Shown: one piece after another, positions 43,230 through 53,960 of the stretch | Position numbering within the stretch: the first letter of the stretch is position 1 | Layout: every line of letters begins with the position of its first letter | From: Nostoc sp. TCL240-02 | GTDB lineage: Bacteria > Cyanobacteriota > Cyanobacteriia > Cyanobacteriales > Nostocaceae | DNA length: 64,000 bases | Direction of reading: 5' to 3' | Assembly: GCF_013343235.1 (NCBI RefSeq) | Contig: NZ_CP040094.1 | Coordinates: forward strand, 6,753,001-6,817,000 | Position numbers and translations under genes: made by a program | Notes under the pieces: generated by a model | What the model was told of the DNA's origin: nothing | Seen by the model: the letters and a program-made list of their open reading frames with translations, nothing else | Databases searched by the model: none

Positions 43230-46200
43230 ATGAATAATCAACCGATGAATCAAGAGCAGAACATCACAGCAAATATCAACTCAAGAGATACCTATCAGGG
43301 GCAAAAATGGTTAGTAGAAGAACGAGATGCCTGTGGTGTCGGTTTTATTGCTCATCGTCAAAATCATACCAGCCACGAAATTGTCGAAAAAGCCCTAGCT
43401 GCTCTAACCTGCTTAGAACATCGGGGAGGTTGTAGCGCCGATCAAGACTCTGGTGATGGGGCTGGAGTATTGACAGCTATCCCTTGGGATTTGTTCCAAC
43501 AAGACTTTGCCCAAAGAAGGAAGGAATTTTCATCCACCAATAATATAGCTGTGGGGATGATATTTCTCCCACAAGACCAGGAAGCAGCACAAAAAGCTAG
43601 AGCGGCAGTTGAGCAAGTAGCTACTGAAGAAAAATTAGTTGTACTGGGTTGGCGAGTAGTGCCAGTACAATCTGATTTATTGGGTGTACAAGCAAGAGAA
43701 AATCAACCCCAGATCGAACAAGTTTTGTTAGCTTCTGTTGACAAAAGCGGCGATGAATTGGAACGACAGTTGTACATTACCCGCCGCCGAATTAGTAAAA
43801 TTGCAACCAATATCTCAGAAGAATTTTATATCTGCTCGTTGTCAAATCGCACGATTGTCTACAAAGGCATGGTGCGTTCTGCCGTATTGGGAGAATTTTA
43901 TCAAGATTTAAAAAATCCAGCTTACAAAAGCGCCTTTGCTGTCTATCATCGCCGCTTTAGTACCAACACGATGCCCAAGTGGCCCCTAGCTCAACCGATG
44001 CGGCTTTTGGGTCACAACGGCGAAATTAATACCTTATTGGGTAACATCAACTGGATGATGGCACGAGAAGCTAGCCTGAATCATCCTGTATGGGGCGATC
44101 GCATCAAGGAACTCAAACCATTAGTTCACATTGATAACAGCGACTCAGCTACTTTAGACAACGTACTGGAATTACTGGTGAGTTCTGGACGCAGCCCCTT
44201 GGAAGCTTTAATGATTATGGTTCCAGAAGCTTACCAAAATCAGCCTTCTTTGCGTGAATCTCCAGAAATTGTTGATTTCTACGAATATTACAGTGGTTTG
44301 CAAGAAGCGTGGGACGGGCCAGCACTTTTAGTATTCAGCGATGGCAAAAAAGTTGGTGCAACATTAGATCGTAATGGCTTAAGACCAGCTCGTTACCTAA
44401 TCACCAAAGATGACTACATTGTTGTAGCTTCCGAAGCTGGCGTAGTAGACTTTCCTGAAGCCGATATTGTCGAGAAAGGTAGACTTGGCCCTGGGCAAAT
44501 GATTGCTGTGGATTTAGTCAACCATGAAGTACTGAAGAATTGGGAGATTAAGCAGCGCATTGCCAAGCAGCATCCTTATGGAGAATGGCTGCAACAGTAT
44601 CGTCAAGAACTCAAAGAACTTGTCAGTGATAAGTCGTCAGATGTTAATGGAAATGGACATCTGGCTACTGAAAATGGTAACGGACATAGTACAACTGAGA
44701 AAATTGACAAGCAAACCTTGCTTCAACTTCAAACCGCCTTTGGCTACACCACAGAAGATGTCGAAATGGTGATTCAGCAAATGGCGATCGCAGGTTCAGA
44801 GCCGACTTTCTGTATGGGGGATGATATTCCTTTAGCGGTGCTGTCAACGAAGCCCCACCTGCTTTATGACTATTTCAAACAGCGCTTTGCTCAGGTGACG
44901 AACCCGGCAATTGATCCCCTGCGGGAAAAGCTAGTGATGTCTTTGAAAGTCGAATTGGGTGAACGAGGTAACTTATTAGAACCCAAAGCAGAATATGCCC
45001 GAAGATTGAAACTTGAATCGCCAGTATTAACAGATGCTGAATTAGAGGCAATTAAGCTGTCAGGATTTGCCACAGCCGAGTTGTCAACCCTATTTGCGAT
45101 CTCCAACGGCCCTGAAGGATTGAAAGCCGCAGTCGAATCTTTACAAGCACAAGCAGCTGAATCAGTCCGGGCAGGTGCAAAGATTTTAATCTTAACCGAT
45201 GAGGTAAATGACGGTATCACCACAGAATATACCTACATCCCTCCCCTGTTAGCAGTCGGTGCTGTACATCATCACCTGATTCGGGAAGGGTTGCGGATGA
45301 AAACATCCCTAATTGTTAATACTGCCCAATGCTGGAGTACTCATCACTTTGCTTGTCTTATTGGCTATGGGGCTGGTGCAGTCTGCGCGTATATGGCTTT
45401 AGATACAGTGCGTGATTGGTGCATTGATCCCAGAACCCAAAAGTTAATGGGGGTACAAAAAATTCCCACCCTTACCGTAGAACAAGCTTTAGCAAACTAT
45501 CGCAAAGCGGTAGAGTCAGGTTTGCTCAAAATTCTCTCCAAGATGGGAATTTCTCTGCTCTCCAGCTATCAAGCAGCCCAAATCTTTGAAGCTATTGGCA
45601 TTGGTGGAGATTTAATCGCACTAGGATTTCGTGGTACGACTTCCCGTATTGGTGGTTTGAGTATTAGCGAACTCGCTGATGAAGTACTTTCTTTCCACGT
45701 TAAAGCTTTTCCAGAACTGACGACCAAGAAGTTAGAAAACCTGGGCTTTGTGCAGTACCGTCCTGGCGGCGAGTACCACATGAATAGCCCCGAAATGGTC
45801 AAGGCGCTGCATAAGGCTCTAGATGGCAAAAACTACGACCACTACGAAGTTTACAAAAAACACCTCCAAGGCAGACCAGCAACGGCATTGCGGGACTTGT
45901 TAGATTTTCAAGGCGAACGTACCCCAATTTCTCTAGAAGAAGTAGAGTCGGTAGCTGAGATTGTCAAGCGCTTCTGCACCGGCGGCATGTCTTTAGGTGC
46001 TTTGTCAAGAGAAGCCCATGAAACTTTAGCGATCGCCATGAATCGCATCGGGGGTAAATCTAACTCTGGGGAAGGTGGCGAAGATCCAGTGCGCTATAAA
46101 GTTTTAGATGATGTAGACGAGTCTGGTAACTCGCCAACCCTACCTCATTTAAAAGGATTGCGGAATGGTGATAAAGCCTATAGTGCTATTAAGCAAGTTG

Positions 46201-47924
46201 CATCGGGACGCTTTGGTGTCACGCCAGAGTACCTAGTCAACGCCAAACAAATTGAAATCAAAATTGCCCAAGGTGCCAAGCCTGGAGAAGGTGGACAACT
46301 GCCAGGGCCAAAGGTGAGCCAATATATTGCGATGTTAAGGCGCTCGAAGCCAGGTGTGACGCTGATTTCGCCGCCACCACATCATGATATCTATTCAATT
46401 GAAGACCTAGCACAACTGATTTTCGATCTGCACCAAATTAATCCCAAAGCAAAGGTATCGGTAAAGCTAGTTTCAGAAGTTGGCATTGGCACGATCGCGG
46501 CTGGTGTAGCTAAGGCAAACGCTGATATTATCCAGGTTTCTGGACATGATGGTGGTACAGGTGCATCGCCGCTTAGTTCGATTAAACACGCTGGTTCACC
46601 GTGGGAATTAGGTTTAAGTGAAGTGCATCGCGTTTTGATGGAAAATAGCCTGCGCGATCGCGTGATTTTACGTGTGGATGGCGGTCTGAAGAGTGGTTGG
46701 GATGTGGTAATAGGTGCGTTGATGGGTGCTGAAGAATTTGGTTTCGGCTCCATCGCCATGATTGCTGAAGGCTGTATCATGGCGCGGATCTGCCACACGA
46801 ATAATTGCCCCGTGGGTGTCGCTTCTCAGAAAGAAGAACTCCGCAAGCGGTTTACGGGAATACCGGAACAGGTTGTCAACTTCTTTTACTTCATCGCTGA
46901 AGAAGTGCGTAGTTTGTTAGCACGACTTGGCTACCGTTCTTTGTCAGAAATCATTGGACGTGCAGATTTGTTGAAACTGCGCCAAGAGGCAAAAATTACC
47001 AAAACACAATCACTAAATCTTGATTGTTTACTTAAGCTGCCAGATACCAGAGATAATCGTAGCTGGTTAGTGCATGAAGAAGTCCATAGCAACGGCGTGG
47101 TTTTGGATGACAAGTTCCTTGCCGATCCCGATATTCAGACTGCCATTAGGGATCAGTCTACCGTTACCAAAACTTACCCTATTATCAATACTGACAGAAC
47201 AGTAGGTACAAGATTAGCGGGTGCGATCGCTTCTCAATATGGTGACAGTGATTTTGAAGGACAAATTAATCTCAACTTCATAGGTAGTGTTGGGCAAAGC
47301 TTTGGTGCTTTTAACCTCCCCGGCATAAGTTTGTCCTTAGAAGGAGAAGCAAATGACTACGTAGGTAAAGGGATGCATGGTGGTGAAATCATCATCAAGC
47401 CTCCAACTGATGCTACCTATAACGCATCACAAAATGTCATAGTTGGCAATACCTGCCTTTATGGTGCAACTGGTGGCGTTTTATTTGCCAACGGACAAGC
47501 AGGAGAACGCTTTGCAGTGAGAAACTCTAAAGGCATTGCAGTGATTGAAGGCGCTGGGGATCACTGCTGTGAATACATGACTGGTGGTGTGATTGTCGTC
47601 CTCGGTAAAGTAGGACGCAATGTCGCTGCTGGAATGACTGGCGGACTAGCATACTTCTTAGATGAAGATGACTCATTTCGTGAGTTAGTCAACCCGGAAA
47701 TAGTTAAAATCCAACGGGTGATTACGGAAGTAGGTGCAAAACAACTGCAAGAGTTAATCCAAACTCATGCGGAACGTACTGGTTCACCAAAGGCGAAGAA
47801 AATTCTGCAAAACTGGCAAGAATTTTTGCCGAAGTTCTGGCAGTTGGTTCCACCTTCTGAAGCTGATAGTCCCGAAGCTAATCCTGAAAAAACAACTGAG
47901 TTTAGTTTAGTAACTAGTCATTAA
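43230..47924 (+). CDS. gltS: ferredoxin-dependent glutamate synthase
   Basis: This 1564-residue enzyme makes two glutamates from glutamine and 2-oxoglutarate with reduced ferredoxin and completes ammonium assimilation. The N-terminal amidotransferase nucleophile is C35 in [10 protein letters not shown], so a 34-residue propeptide is expected to be removed. The FMN/TIM-barrel domain has the 3Fe-4S ligands C-x5-C-x4-C in [15 protein letters not shown], and the C-terminal beta-helix domain is complete. No small NADPH subunit gene is adjacent, as fits the ferredoxin form. An Asn/Gly-rich linker ([20 protein letters not shown]) near residue 470 is a species-variable insert. A strong terminator follows. 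Confidence 0.97.
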   Translation: MNNQPMNQEQNITANINSRDTYQGQKWLVEERDACGVGFIAHRQNHTSHEIVEKALAALTCLEHRGGCSADQDSGDGAGVLTAIPWDLFQQDFAQRRKEFSSTNNIAVGMIFLPQDQEAAQKARAAVEQVATEEKLVVLGWRVVPVQSDLLGVQARENQPQIEQVLLASVDKSGDELERQLYITRRRISKIATNISEEFYICSLSNRTIVYKGMVRSAVLGEFYQDLKNPAYKSAFAVYHRRFSTNTMPKWPLAQPMRLLGHNGEINTLLGNINWMMAREASLNHPVWGDRIKELKPLVHIDNSDSATLDNVLELLVSSGRSPLEALMIMVPEAYQNQPSLRESPEIVDFYEYYSGLQEAWDGPALLVFSDGKKVGATLDRNGLRPARYLITKDDYIVVASEAGVVDFPEADIVEKGRLGPGQMIAVDLVNHEVLKNWEIKQRIAKQHPYGEWLQQYRQELKELVSDKSSDVNGNGHLATENGNGHSTTEKIDKQTLLQLQTAFGYTTEDVEMVIQQMAIAGSEPTFCMGDDIPLAVLSTKPHLLYDYFKQRFAQVTNPAIDPLREKLVMSLKVELGERGNLLEPKAEYARRLKLESPVLTDAELEAIKLSGFATAELSTLFAISNGPEGLKAAVESLQAQAAESVRAGAKILILTDEVNDGITTEYTYIPPLLAVGAVHHHLIREGLRMKTSLIVNTAQCWSTHHFACLIGYGAGAVCAYMALDTVRDWCIDPRTQKLMGVQKIPTLTVEQALANYRKAVESGLLKILSKMGISLLSSYQAAQIFEAIGIGGDLIALGFRGTTSRIGGLSISELADEVLSFHVKAFPELTTKKLENLGFVQYRPGGEYHMNSPEMVKALHKALDGKNYDHYEVYKKHLQGRPATALRDLLDFQGERTPISLEEVESVAEIVKRFCTGGMSLGALSREAHETLAIAMNRIGGKSNSGEGGEDPVRYKVLDDVDESGNSPTLPHLKGLRNGDKAYSAIKQVASGRFGVTPEYLVNAKQIEIKIAQGAKPGEGGQLPGPKVSQYIAMLRRSKPGVTLISPPPHHDIYSIEDLAQLIFDLHQINPKAKVSVKLVSEVGIGTIAAGVAKANADIIQVSGHDGGTGASPLSSIKHAGSPWELGLSEVHRVLMENSLRDRVILRVDGGLKSGWDVVIGALMGAEEFGFGSIAMIAEGCIMARICHTNNCPVGVASQKEELRKRFTGIPEQVVNFFYFIAEEVRSLLARLGYRSLSEIIGRADLLKLRQEAKITKTQSLNLDCLLKLPDTRDNRSWLVHEEVHSNGVVLDDKFLADPDIQTAIRDQSTVTKTYPIINTDRTVGTRLAGAIASQYGDSDFEGQINLNFIGSVGQSFGAFNLPGISLSLEGEANDYVGKGMHGGEIIIKPPTDATYNASQNVIVGNTCLYGATGGVLFANGQAGERFAVRNSKGIAVIEGAGDHCCEYMTGGVIVVLGKVGRNVAAGMTGGLAYFLDEDDSFRELVNPEIVKIQRVITEVGAKQLQELIQTHAERTGSPKAKKILQNWQEFLPKFWQLVPPSEADSPEANPEKTTEFSLVTSH

Positions 47925-47998
47925 TAACTTCAGCGAAAATCTCTTTGGATTGCTAAGACAGCCACCTGAACTTACTTCTGAGAAGAGAGTAGAGATAT

Positions 47999-48033
47999 AA
48001 AAAGATTCCCCTTTATAAGGGGAATCTTTTTTT
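47999..48033 (+). terminator. Rho-independent terminator after glutamate synthase
   Basis: A perfect 15-base stem, AAAAAGATTCCCCTT at 47999-48013 and its complement at 48017-48031, has a TAT loop and ends in a run of seven T. It lies 75 bases after the stop. Confidence 0.92.
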
Positions 48034-48120
48034 AAGCGATTCAAAATAATGTATTTTAAACAAAAAATATAATTTTAGTTTTTAGCCAATTATTATTGAC
48101 CAATTAACCATAATTAATAA

Positions 48121-49032
48121 TTATTGCTTTTTGTTAACCAGCAACTTTTGGTCTGCATCTTCTATTTCTAAAAGTTCTGGAATAGTTACAAAGCGATAGC
48201 CTTGCTTTCTAAGGTTGCTAATAATTTCTGGTAAAGCTTGTACAGTTCGAGAACGGTTCCCACCACCATCATGCATTAGCACAATACCACCAGGTTTTGA
48301 ATCTTTAATTACGTTATTTATCAACTTCGGTACAGCTGGTAATTTGTAGTCTGTGGAGTCAGCCGACCACATGATTACAGCATACTTCTGTCCTTTAGCA
48401 TAAGCAGATAATCCATTGTGCAACATACCACCAGGTGGTCGGAAAAGATTTGTTTTAGCACCTGTAATTTGATAAATTAGGTCTGTTGTGCGGTCAATTT
48501 CATAAGCTGCTGCTTGTTGATTAAAGAAGTGATACCAGTGATGCCAGGTATGGTTAGCAATGACGTGACCTTCAGTTACAATTTTCTTTCCTATTTCTGG
48601 AAAATTTTTTAGGTTCTGCCCAACAACAAAAAACGTTCCTTTGATATTATTTGATTTTAAAATATTTAGCACTTGCTCTGTAGTGTCAGGCCAAGGGCCA
48701 TCATCAAAGGTGAGAGCAATCACTTTTTGTCCCTGAGTGAGTTTTGCCTCTTCAATTATTGCCCCTTGAAAACGTGACGGCACCGCGTAAGATAGACCTT
48801 TAGTTTGTGCTTCTTGCTGCCAACTTGTAAGCATCGCCGCCTTTAATTTCTCAATGCGCTGCTGAGTTCCTACGTTTGCAGCTATATCCTTGACATCTAT
48901 ATTTTGTCTAATCTGAGCCTCTGAAGCATTTGGTCTTAGAAGCATCATGAAAGCAAGGCTAAAAACACCACCTAAAGCAAGCAGTGCAATTAATATTCCT
49001 TCTGGCCACAGAAACGACTTATTGTTTTCCAC
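48121..49032 (-). CDS. polysaccharide deacetylase family protein
   Basis: This 303-residue protein has one N-terminal membrane segment (GILIALLALGGVFSLAFMMLL, 12-32) and a periplasmic NodB-type domain (about 95-285). Family motifs are TFDDGPWPDTTEQVL (catalytic and metal Asp), NHTWHHWYH (the H-xxx-H metal ligands), LFRPPGG and a final LMHDGGGNR. It would remove acetyl groups from peptidoglycan or an exopolysaccharide. It is monocistronic; a short palindrome lies upstream. Confidence 0.92.
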   Translation of the reverse strand: MENNKSFLWPEGILIALLALGGVFSLAFMMLLRPNASEAQIRQNIDVKDIAANVGTQQRIEKLKAAMLTSWQQEAQTKGLSYAVPSRFQGAIIEEAKLTQGQKVIALTFDDGPWPDTTEQVLNILKSNNIKGTFFVVGQNLKNFPEIGKKIVTEGHVIANHTWHHWYHFFNQQAAAYEIDRTTDLIYQITGAKTNLFRPPGGMLHNGLSAYAKGQKYAVIMWSADSTDYKLPAVPKLINNVIKDSKPGGIVLMHDGGGNRSRTVQALPEIISNLRKQGYRFVTIPELLEIEDADQKLLVNKKQ

Positions 49033-50749
49033 CTCATAGCTCCTTCAAATATCGAACCATCAACCACGGTTATGACGGTACGTCATAGCACCTTTTTTAG
49101 ATATCTTAAATATTAGATACCAGTTACTTCCTAGTAATCCTGAAAACTGGAATTGGGGCTAACAGAGATTCACAATAGACTATACGGCTTTAAATGAACC
49201 TACATACTTAAGATTTGAATGAGAATGAATTCTTACACAATACTTGGTACTGTTTAATGTCAACCCATTCATAAAAGGCAAGGTCTGCATTTCCACATTC
49301 TTACCTCTAGCTCTAAAAAGGAGTACAATTAAATAATTAGCCACACCCCAAAATCCTCTTAATAGGAGTTCTGAATTAGTTTCTGTCTTTCACTTCACCG
49401 CGAAGGCAGCATTATCATTTCAAATTTTATAGCTTTACAAATAAGATGAGCTAGACTGTCGACTATGTAATTTGTAGTTTTCGCGGACTGAATTTGTTAT
49501 CTTCAGACCTTCTAAAGGTAAAGTTGTAAATTATACAACTTAGTGAATTATGTGATTAACATACAAAACTACTTACAAGGGGTGGGGTATCTTTCAAAAA
49601 TGAGTCTAGCAAACTGTTAGTTCTATTCTTGATAAGATATATTCTAGTGCCTGCTGCTATTGCTTCTTTTTTAAGAAAAAGTTAAATTTTCAACTGACAG
49701 AATATTACCTTGTACTATCTAGGAAATAGACCAGACGAAAATTGATTCAATATAGTTTCTCATTGCCAAGGGGCACTTATTCGTTAATCTAGATACTTTT
49801 GACCAATTTAGCAAAAATAATTTTATCGGCAGTTTAATTCTATTTTTAATGCTGATACTTTAGACTAAATTGGTAATAACTTTTGTCGGTTAATGTTTTT
49901 CTCGATAATGATGGATATTTATATCTTATTAATAGTACACTTTAATATGTACTGTCACCGTGTAATTACGGAAAAATTTGCATACATATAGGCTAAGTTG
50001 TTAAAATCATCATAATATTAGGGATTCGCTTCGATTTCTGAGATTTCTGAATTTACCTGCATAGGTAGGCAATAGTCAATAGGAAAGAAGGCTTTGTCAG
50101 ATGTACTGAGTTTTTTCAAAAATCAAATTATGAGTTCTATTGACATTTATACTATTAAACTATTGAATTCTACATTTAAATGTAATATTTTTTACTGTTA
50201 CCACTTGTTAGAACTGTAATTTTGTGTTTAAAATTACACTATGATAGTCGTTAGCTTTAGATAATATCACTTAATAACATATATCAAATATATTTGATTT
50301 TAACTCAACTACCAAGACTAACCCTGGCCTTTTGTCAGTGAAGTGAAGCAGATACTATCAGATATGTCGTAAGCAGTTTTGCTACTTAACGACCAACTTT
50401 CTGCTCAAATAAAAAACCGACTGTATGTATAGTTTTATCAATCGGTGACTAGCTTTTTTAGCAGAAGGCAGTAAAACTGAAAATTATCTAATAACTTGAC
50501 TTATATTATAATTGCAGCAATTAAAATTAGGATTATTAAATTATCGAGGAATCTTAATCATTAGCTTATGTTGCCTTAAAGAGGTCATCGTTTATTTACA
50601 GTACTTTTACTTATGTTTGGCAGAGATGGTAACTGTATTGTTTAATATAAGTATGAGTTTATGCAGAACCTAGATTGTTTATTAGTATACCTTTTAAGCC
50701 AAAATAATCAAGGTATTTGTCCCACTTATGAAACTGGCTACAAATTTTT
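49033..50749. other. 1.7-kb gene-free AT-rich region
   Basis: I find no supported gene, tRNA or known repeat here, although it is the longest gap of the window. Short inverted repeats include TATGACG-GTA-CGTCATA (49071-49087), AAGTTGTA / TACAACTT (49521-49541) and a possible terminator-like ACCGA...TCGGT with T-run around 50417-50460. HIP1 octamers and the usual heptamer repeats are missing, and the base composition is more AT-rich than in neighbours. Confidence 0.6.
49071..49087. promoter_or_regulatory. TATGACG-GTA-CGTCATA palindrome
   Basis: A perfect 7-base inverted repeat with a 3-base spacer lies 39 bases upstream of the polysaccharide deacetylase start, a position suited to an operator. 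The cognate regulator is unknown. Confidence 0.45.
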
Positions 50750-51322
50750 ATGATTCCTCACGAAAGTGATGCAAAAGAAGAACGTGCGTCGTCAAAAGTA
50801 TTGCGTAGTTGGCAAGAAAATCTGATTTTAGTTGCGATCGCATTATTTTTAGCACTTCTAATCAGGACTTTTATCGCCGAACCCCGCTATATCCCTTCTG
50901 ATTCGATGCTGCCAACCTTACATACAGGTGATCGCCTGGTAGTTGAAAAAATATCCTACCATTTTCACCCTCCCATAACTGGAGATATTATTGTTTTTCA
51001 GCCACCCGCAGAACTACAACGTCGAGGATATCCCAAAGACCAAGCTTTTATCAAGCGGGTTATTGGTCAGCCTGGTGAGGTAATTAGTGTTGATTCTGGC
51101 AAAGTCTATCTCAACGGTCAACCCTTGGCAGAAGATTACATCGCTGAACCACCAAATCAGCCATATCAACCAGTAAAAGTCCCAGAAGACGAATTTTTTG
51201 TTATGGGAGATAACCGCAACGATAGTAATGACTCTCGCTATTGGGGCTTTTTACCTCAAAAAAATGTCATCGGTCGGGCAACATTTCGCTTTTGGCCTCT
51301 CGATCGCATTGGGTTTATTTAA
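50750..51322 (+). CDS. lepB: signal peptidase I
   Basis: This 190-residue type I signal peptidase has one membrane anchor (NLILVAIALFLALLIRTFI, 24-42) and the catalytic domain outside the membrane. The catalytic Ser is S52 in SDSMLPTL, and the general base Lys is K102 in FIKRVIGQPGE. The box GDNRNDSNDSRYWG follows at about 153. It cuts Sec and Tat signal peptides at thylakoid or cytoplasmic membrane. ATG 50750 gives a normal length. A paralogue is usual in cyanobacteria, so the number is not assigned. Confidence 0.95.
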   Translation: MIPHESDAKEERASSKVLRSWQENLILVAIALFLALLIRTFIAEPRYIPSDSMLPTLHTGDRLVVEKISYHFHPPITGDIIVFQPPAELQRRGYPKDQAFIKRVIGQPGEVISVDSGKVYLNGQPLAEDYIAEPPNQPYQPVKVPEDEFFVMGDNRNDSNDSRYWGFLPQKNVIGRATFRFWPLDRIGFI

Positions 51323-51435
51323 TCAATTTTGGATTTTGGATTTTTCCTTCAATCCAAGTTGCGCTTTAGGCTCAACAAAAATTCGACTCAAAATCTAAAA
51401 TTAGCAGAGTTAGGAGTTATTTTAAAACTTCTAAC

Positions 51436-51969
51436 TTAAAATTTTAAATAATACATCAGTTGAGCGATCGCATCACCAGGTAACTCCAGCCGTCGTTGAA
51501 AATCAGCTAGATTACGGTAAGGCCCGACTGATTGCCGATTTTGAACCACTGCTTGCGCTAAAGACAAATCTATAAATGGAATTTGCGCTAACTTTTCGAC
51601 TGTTGCTGTATTTGGATTGACTAAATGGGTCGGACTTTCTAGAGATTCGTGGTCATAATAAATAAAATTTAGCAGAGGCTTTAATGGCTCCAGGCGGCGC
51701 GCTGGTATAGCCAAAGCCGCAGCGATATCTTCAATACAGTAAAATTTAACACCAGAATGCGAAAGTTCTACAAGCGATCGCGCTTGGTGAATTGACAAAC
51801 CTGGTAAACGTAACCAATCATCCACAGTGGCTTGATTTGCATCAATACGAATACCTAATTTGGCCGCGATCTGAATTTCTTCACCAGATTGGAGGCGATA
51901 GTAGGGATCGTTGAGGAGCTTGGCGCGGAGTTTTTGCAGTTTAGGGTTCAAAGGTAGCCAATTATTCAT
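51436..51969 (-). CDS. helix-hairpin-helix (ComEA-like) protein
   Basis: This 177-residue protein has two helix-hairpin-helix units: IDANQATVDDWLRLPGLSIHQARSLVEL (about 42-69) and VNPNTATVEKLAQIPFIDLSLAQAVVQNRQSVGPYRNLADFQ (about 117-158), the pattern of ComEA/T2SK-type DNA- or protein-binding repeats. There is no signal peptide, so it should be cytosolic, unlike ComEA of competence. It is preceded on the same strand, 14 bases away, by the TM2-domain gene and is probably cotranscribed with it. Confidence 0.85.
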   Translation of the reverse strand: MNNWLPLNPKLQKLRAKLLNDPYYRLQSGEEIQIAAKLGIRIDANQATVDDWLRLPGLSIHQARSLVELSHSGVKFYCIEDIAAALAIPARRLEPLKPLLNFIYYDHESLESPTHLVNPNTATVEKLAQIPFIDLSLAQAVVQNRQSVGPYRNLADFQRRLELPGDAIAQLMYYLKF

Positions 51970-51983
51970 TATTGTTGCTTACC

Positions 51984-52358
51984 TCAAGAAATCTGGTCTA
52001 GCAATTGGCGGCGCTTTTGCTCAAACTCATACTCTGAAATCAGTCCATCCTGACGCAAAGCATCTAATTCTCGCATTGCCTCAGCCATTGCTCCTACCTG
52101 ATTACTTACCTTTTGTGAGTTTCTTGTCGCTGACTTGCCGAGATTAAAATTTCGATCGAAAGCTTCTTCATCTTGGGCTAAATACCAAACTCCCTCAATA
52201 GCACTGGCTACCTTGGGAATGGGTGTCCAGGAAAGCAGCACATACAAAACACCCCACAAAGGCTGTCCCAGATAGAATTTATGCAATCCTGAAATTGTCA
52301 ACGTGCCAGAAAAAGCTAAAACAGCAGCAACACTTCGACTTTTGCGCTTAGTTAACAT
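51984..52358 (-). CDS. TM2-domain protein with SHOCT-like tail
   Basis: This 124-residue membrane protein starts with basic residues, then a TM2-like pair of hydrophobic segments with the motif GLHKFYLGQPLWGVLYVLLSW, and ends in a SHOCT-like helix-turn (ELDALRQDGLISEYEFEQKRRQLLDQ). Both modules are common in bacterial membrane proteins with no known function. It lies 14 bases upstream of the helix-hairpin-helix gene on the same strand. Divergent from the DnaJ gene. Confidence 0.87.
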   Translation of the reverse strand: MLTKRKSRSVAAVLAFSGTLTISGLHKFYLGQPLWGVLYVLLSWTPIPKVASAIEGVWYLAQDEEAFDRNFNLGKSATRNSQKVSNQVGAMAEAMRELDALRQDGLISEYEFEQKRRQLLDQIS

Positions 52359-52536
52359 ATTTCTAATAAATCTATCAATACCATAATTCTTACAATCAGA
52401 CAGTCAACTACCCTGGCTTGCCCTTGAGACTTTTGAAATTCCCACACACAATTTTGAAGAAATTTGAGTAAGTTTCACATGACTGTGCATTGAGCTTTGA
52501 TGCTAATTTTAAGTTTTTAACAGCTTTATTACTACT

Positions 52537-53460
52537 ATGTCACAGACCTTACTACCGCCGGGATGGGTTGAAAAGCTTTGCGATCCTTACGCTGTGCTAG
52601 GAATCTCTGTGATTGCTGACGATCGCCAGATTTTCAAACGCTATCACACTTTAGCGAAACTGCTACATCCCGATCGCCATGCCAAAAGCTGTAATTCAGA
52701 CCAAGAATTAGCAACGGCAATATTTAGCCATTTAATCAATCCAGCTTATGCAAAACTGAAAAATCGACAGAGGCGCTTAATTGCGATCGCTATGCTGCGA
52801 TCGGATGCGAGAGTTTTGGAGCAGAAGCCTTTGTCTTCTAAAAATGCCATAGCTCAAGAAATGATGGAAATGCTTACACCCGAAGCAGAATTGTTTTACG
52901 AAGAAGCGATCGCCTGTTATGCAGAAGCTCAATACAAATCACTAGATCAGTTTTATCAGGTGACGCAACAAATTACTATACTAAATTTAGTATACTTACG
53001 CTTCCATAAACCAGACCTCTTCCTACCACAAAAAGTTGTTCCCATCATCCCTAAAGTAGAAGTCAACCCAGTTGAATTGACATTAACTGAAGTCAAACCA
53101 GTTTTGACAAACTACGCTCAACGTCATTACCAGCGAGCTATTGAATACGTCAGACTAACCAAATGGCCCCTAGCTGTACAAGAACTGCGCGATGCGATCA
53201 AGTTAGAGCCAAATAACAGCGACTATTACGCCTTATTAGGTTTGGTACATCTCAAACAGAAATTTGTGGGGATGGCTAGGGTTTACATCTGTCAAGCATT
53301 AAAACTTAACCCGCAAAATTCACTAGCTTTGAAATATGCTTCCGAACTGAAAATTAAACTGGGCGAAAACACCAATCCTAAATCAATGGCTAAAGCTATG
53401 AGTATTGCGGCTTTATTAAGTCGGTTTACACAGAGAAAAGGTTCTCAAGTCAAGTGTTGA
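52537..53460 (+). CDS. DnaJ-domain protein with TPR-like C-terminus
   Basis: This 307-residue protein has an N-terminal J-domain (about 14-90: DPYAVLGISVIADDRQIFKRYHTLAKLLHPDRH, with the HPD motif that stimulates DnaK). A central helical region of about 90 residues follows, and then a TPR-like pair (about 195-275: YQRAIEYVRLTKWPLAVQELRDAIKLEPNNSDYYALLGLVHLKQKFVGMARVYICQALKLNPQNSLAL). No Gly/Phe or zinc-finger region is present, so it is a class III J-protein. It probably recruits a DnaK to a particular client. Confidence 0.9.
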   Translation: MSQTLLPPGWVEKLCDPYAVLGISVIADDRQIFKRYHTLAKLLHPDRHAKSCNSDQELATAIFSHLINPAYAKLKNRQRRLIAIAMLRSDARVLEQKPLSSKNAIAQEMMEMLTPEAELFYEEAIACYAEAQYKSLDQFYQVTQQITILNLVYLRFHKPDLFLPQKVVPIIPKVEVNPVELTLTEVKPVLTNYAQRHYQRAIEYVRLTKWPLAVQELRDAIKLEPNNSDYYALLGLVHLKQKFVGMARVYICQALKLNPQNSLALKYASELKIKLGENTNPKSMAKAMSIAALLSRFTQRKGSQVKC

Positions 53461-53552
53461 AATTTGGGTAACAAACCGTACTAAAACCGAAGCTTCGTCA
53501 CCAGATTACTCACCTAGACTAAAATAATAAATAGAAGTAAAACTATTAAGCT

Positions 53553-53572
53553 ACTGAGTCTAGACACTCAGT
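53553..53572. promoter_or_regulatory. ACTGAGT-N6-ACTCAGT palindrome before DUF1825 gene
   Basis: A perfect 7-base inverted repeat with a 6-base spacer (ctagac, itself partly symmetric) ends 14 bases before the start codon at 53587. It overlaps the expected leader, so it could be an operator or a hairpin over the translation start. Confidence 0.5.
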
Positions 53573-53586
53573 TTAGTATAAGCAAT

Positions 53587-53910
53587 ATGGGATTCTTCGA
53601 TTCTGAGATAATTCAGCAAGAAGCAAAACAGCTATTTGACGATTACCAAGCACTAATCAAGCTTGGTAACAACTACGGCAAATTTGACCGCGATGGCAAA
53701 AAGCTGTTTATTGAGCAAATGGAAGCCATGATGGATAGGTATCGCATCTTTATGAAGCGTTTCGAGCTATCAGAAGATTTCATGGCACAAATGACCGTAG
53801 AACAACTGAAAACGCAATTAGGTCAATTCGGTGTCACCCCGCAACAAATGTTTGACCAAATGCACCTGACTTTAGAGCGAATGAAAACCGAGCTAGAAAA
53901 ACAGGCTTAG
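53587..53910 (+). CDS. DUF1825 family protein
   Basis: This 107-residue helical protein (MGFFDSEIIQQEAKQLFDDY) matches DUF1825, a small family conserved in nearly all cyanobacteria. The block GKFDRDGKKLFIEQMEAMMDRYRIFMKRFELSEDF and the helix QMFDQMHLTLERMKTELEKQA are characteristic. It is cytosolic with no metal motif. Function is unknown. It stands alone, convergent with the penicillin-binding protein gene. Confidence 0.93.
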   Translation: MGFFDSEIIQQEAKQLFDDYQALIKLGNNYGKFDRDGKKLFIEQMEAMMDRYRIFMKRFELSEDFMAQMTVEQLKTQLGQFGVTPQQMFDQMHLTLERMKTELEKQA

Positions 53911-53960
53911 TCAATCTTAGATTTTGAATTAATTGCTAATCCAAAATCTAAAATCTAAAA

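Noticed and set aside
44560..46800. Long open frames on the other strand or frame within glutamate synthase and the str operon
   Set aside because: They overlap strongly conserved genes and mirror their codon pattern; none has an independent family signature.
50417..50460. Terminator-like hairpin (ACCGA / TCGGT with T-run) in the gene desert
   Set aside because: The stem is only five bases with a loop of about 20, and no gene or clear promoter precedes it.
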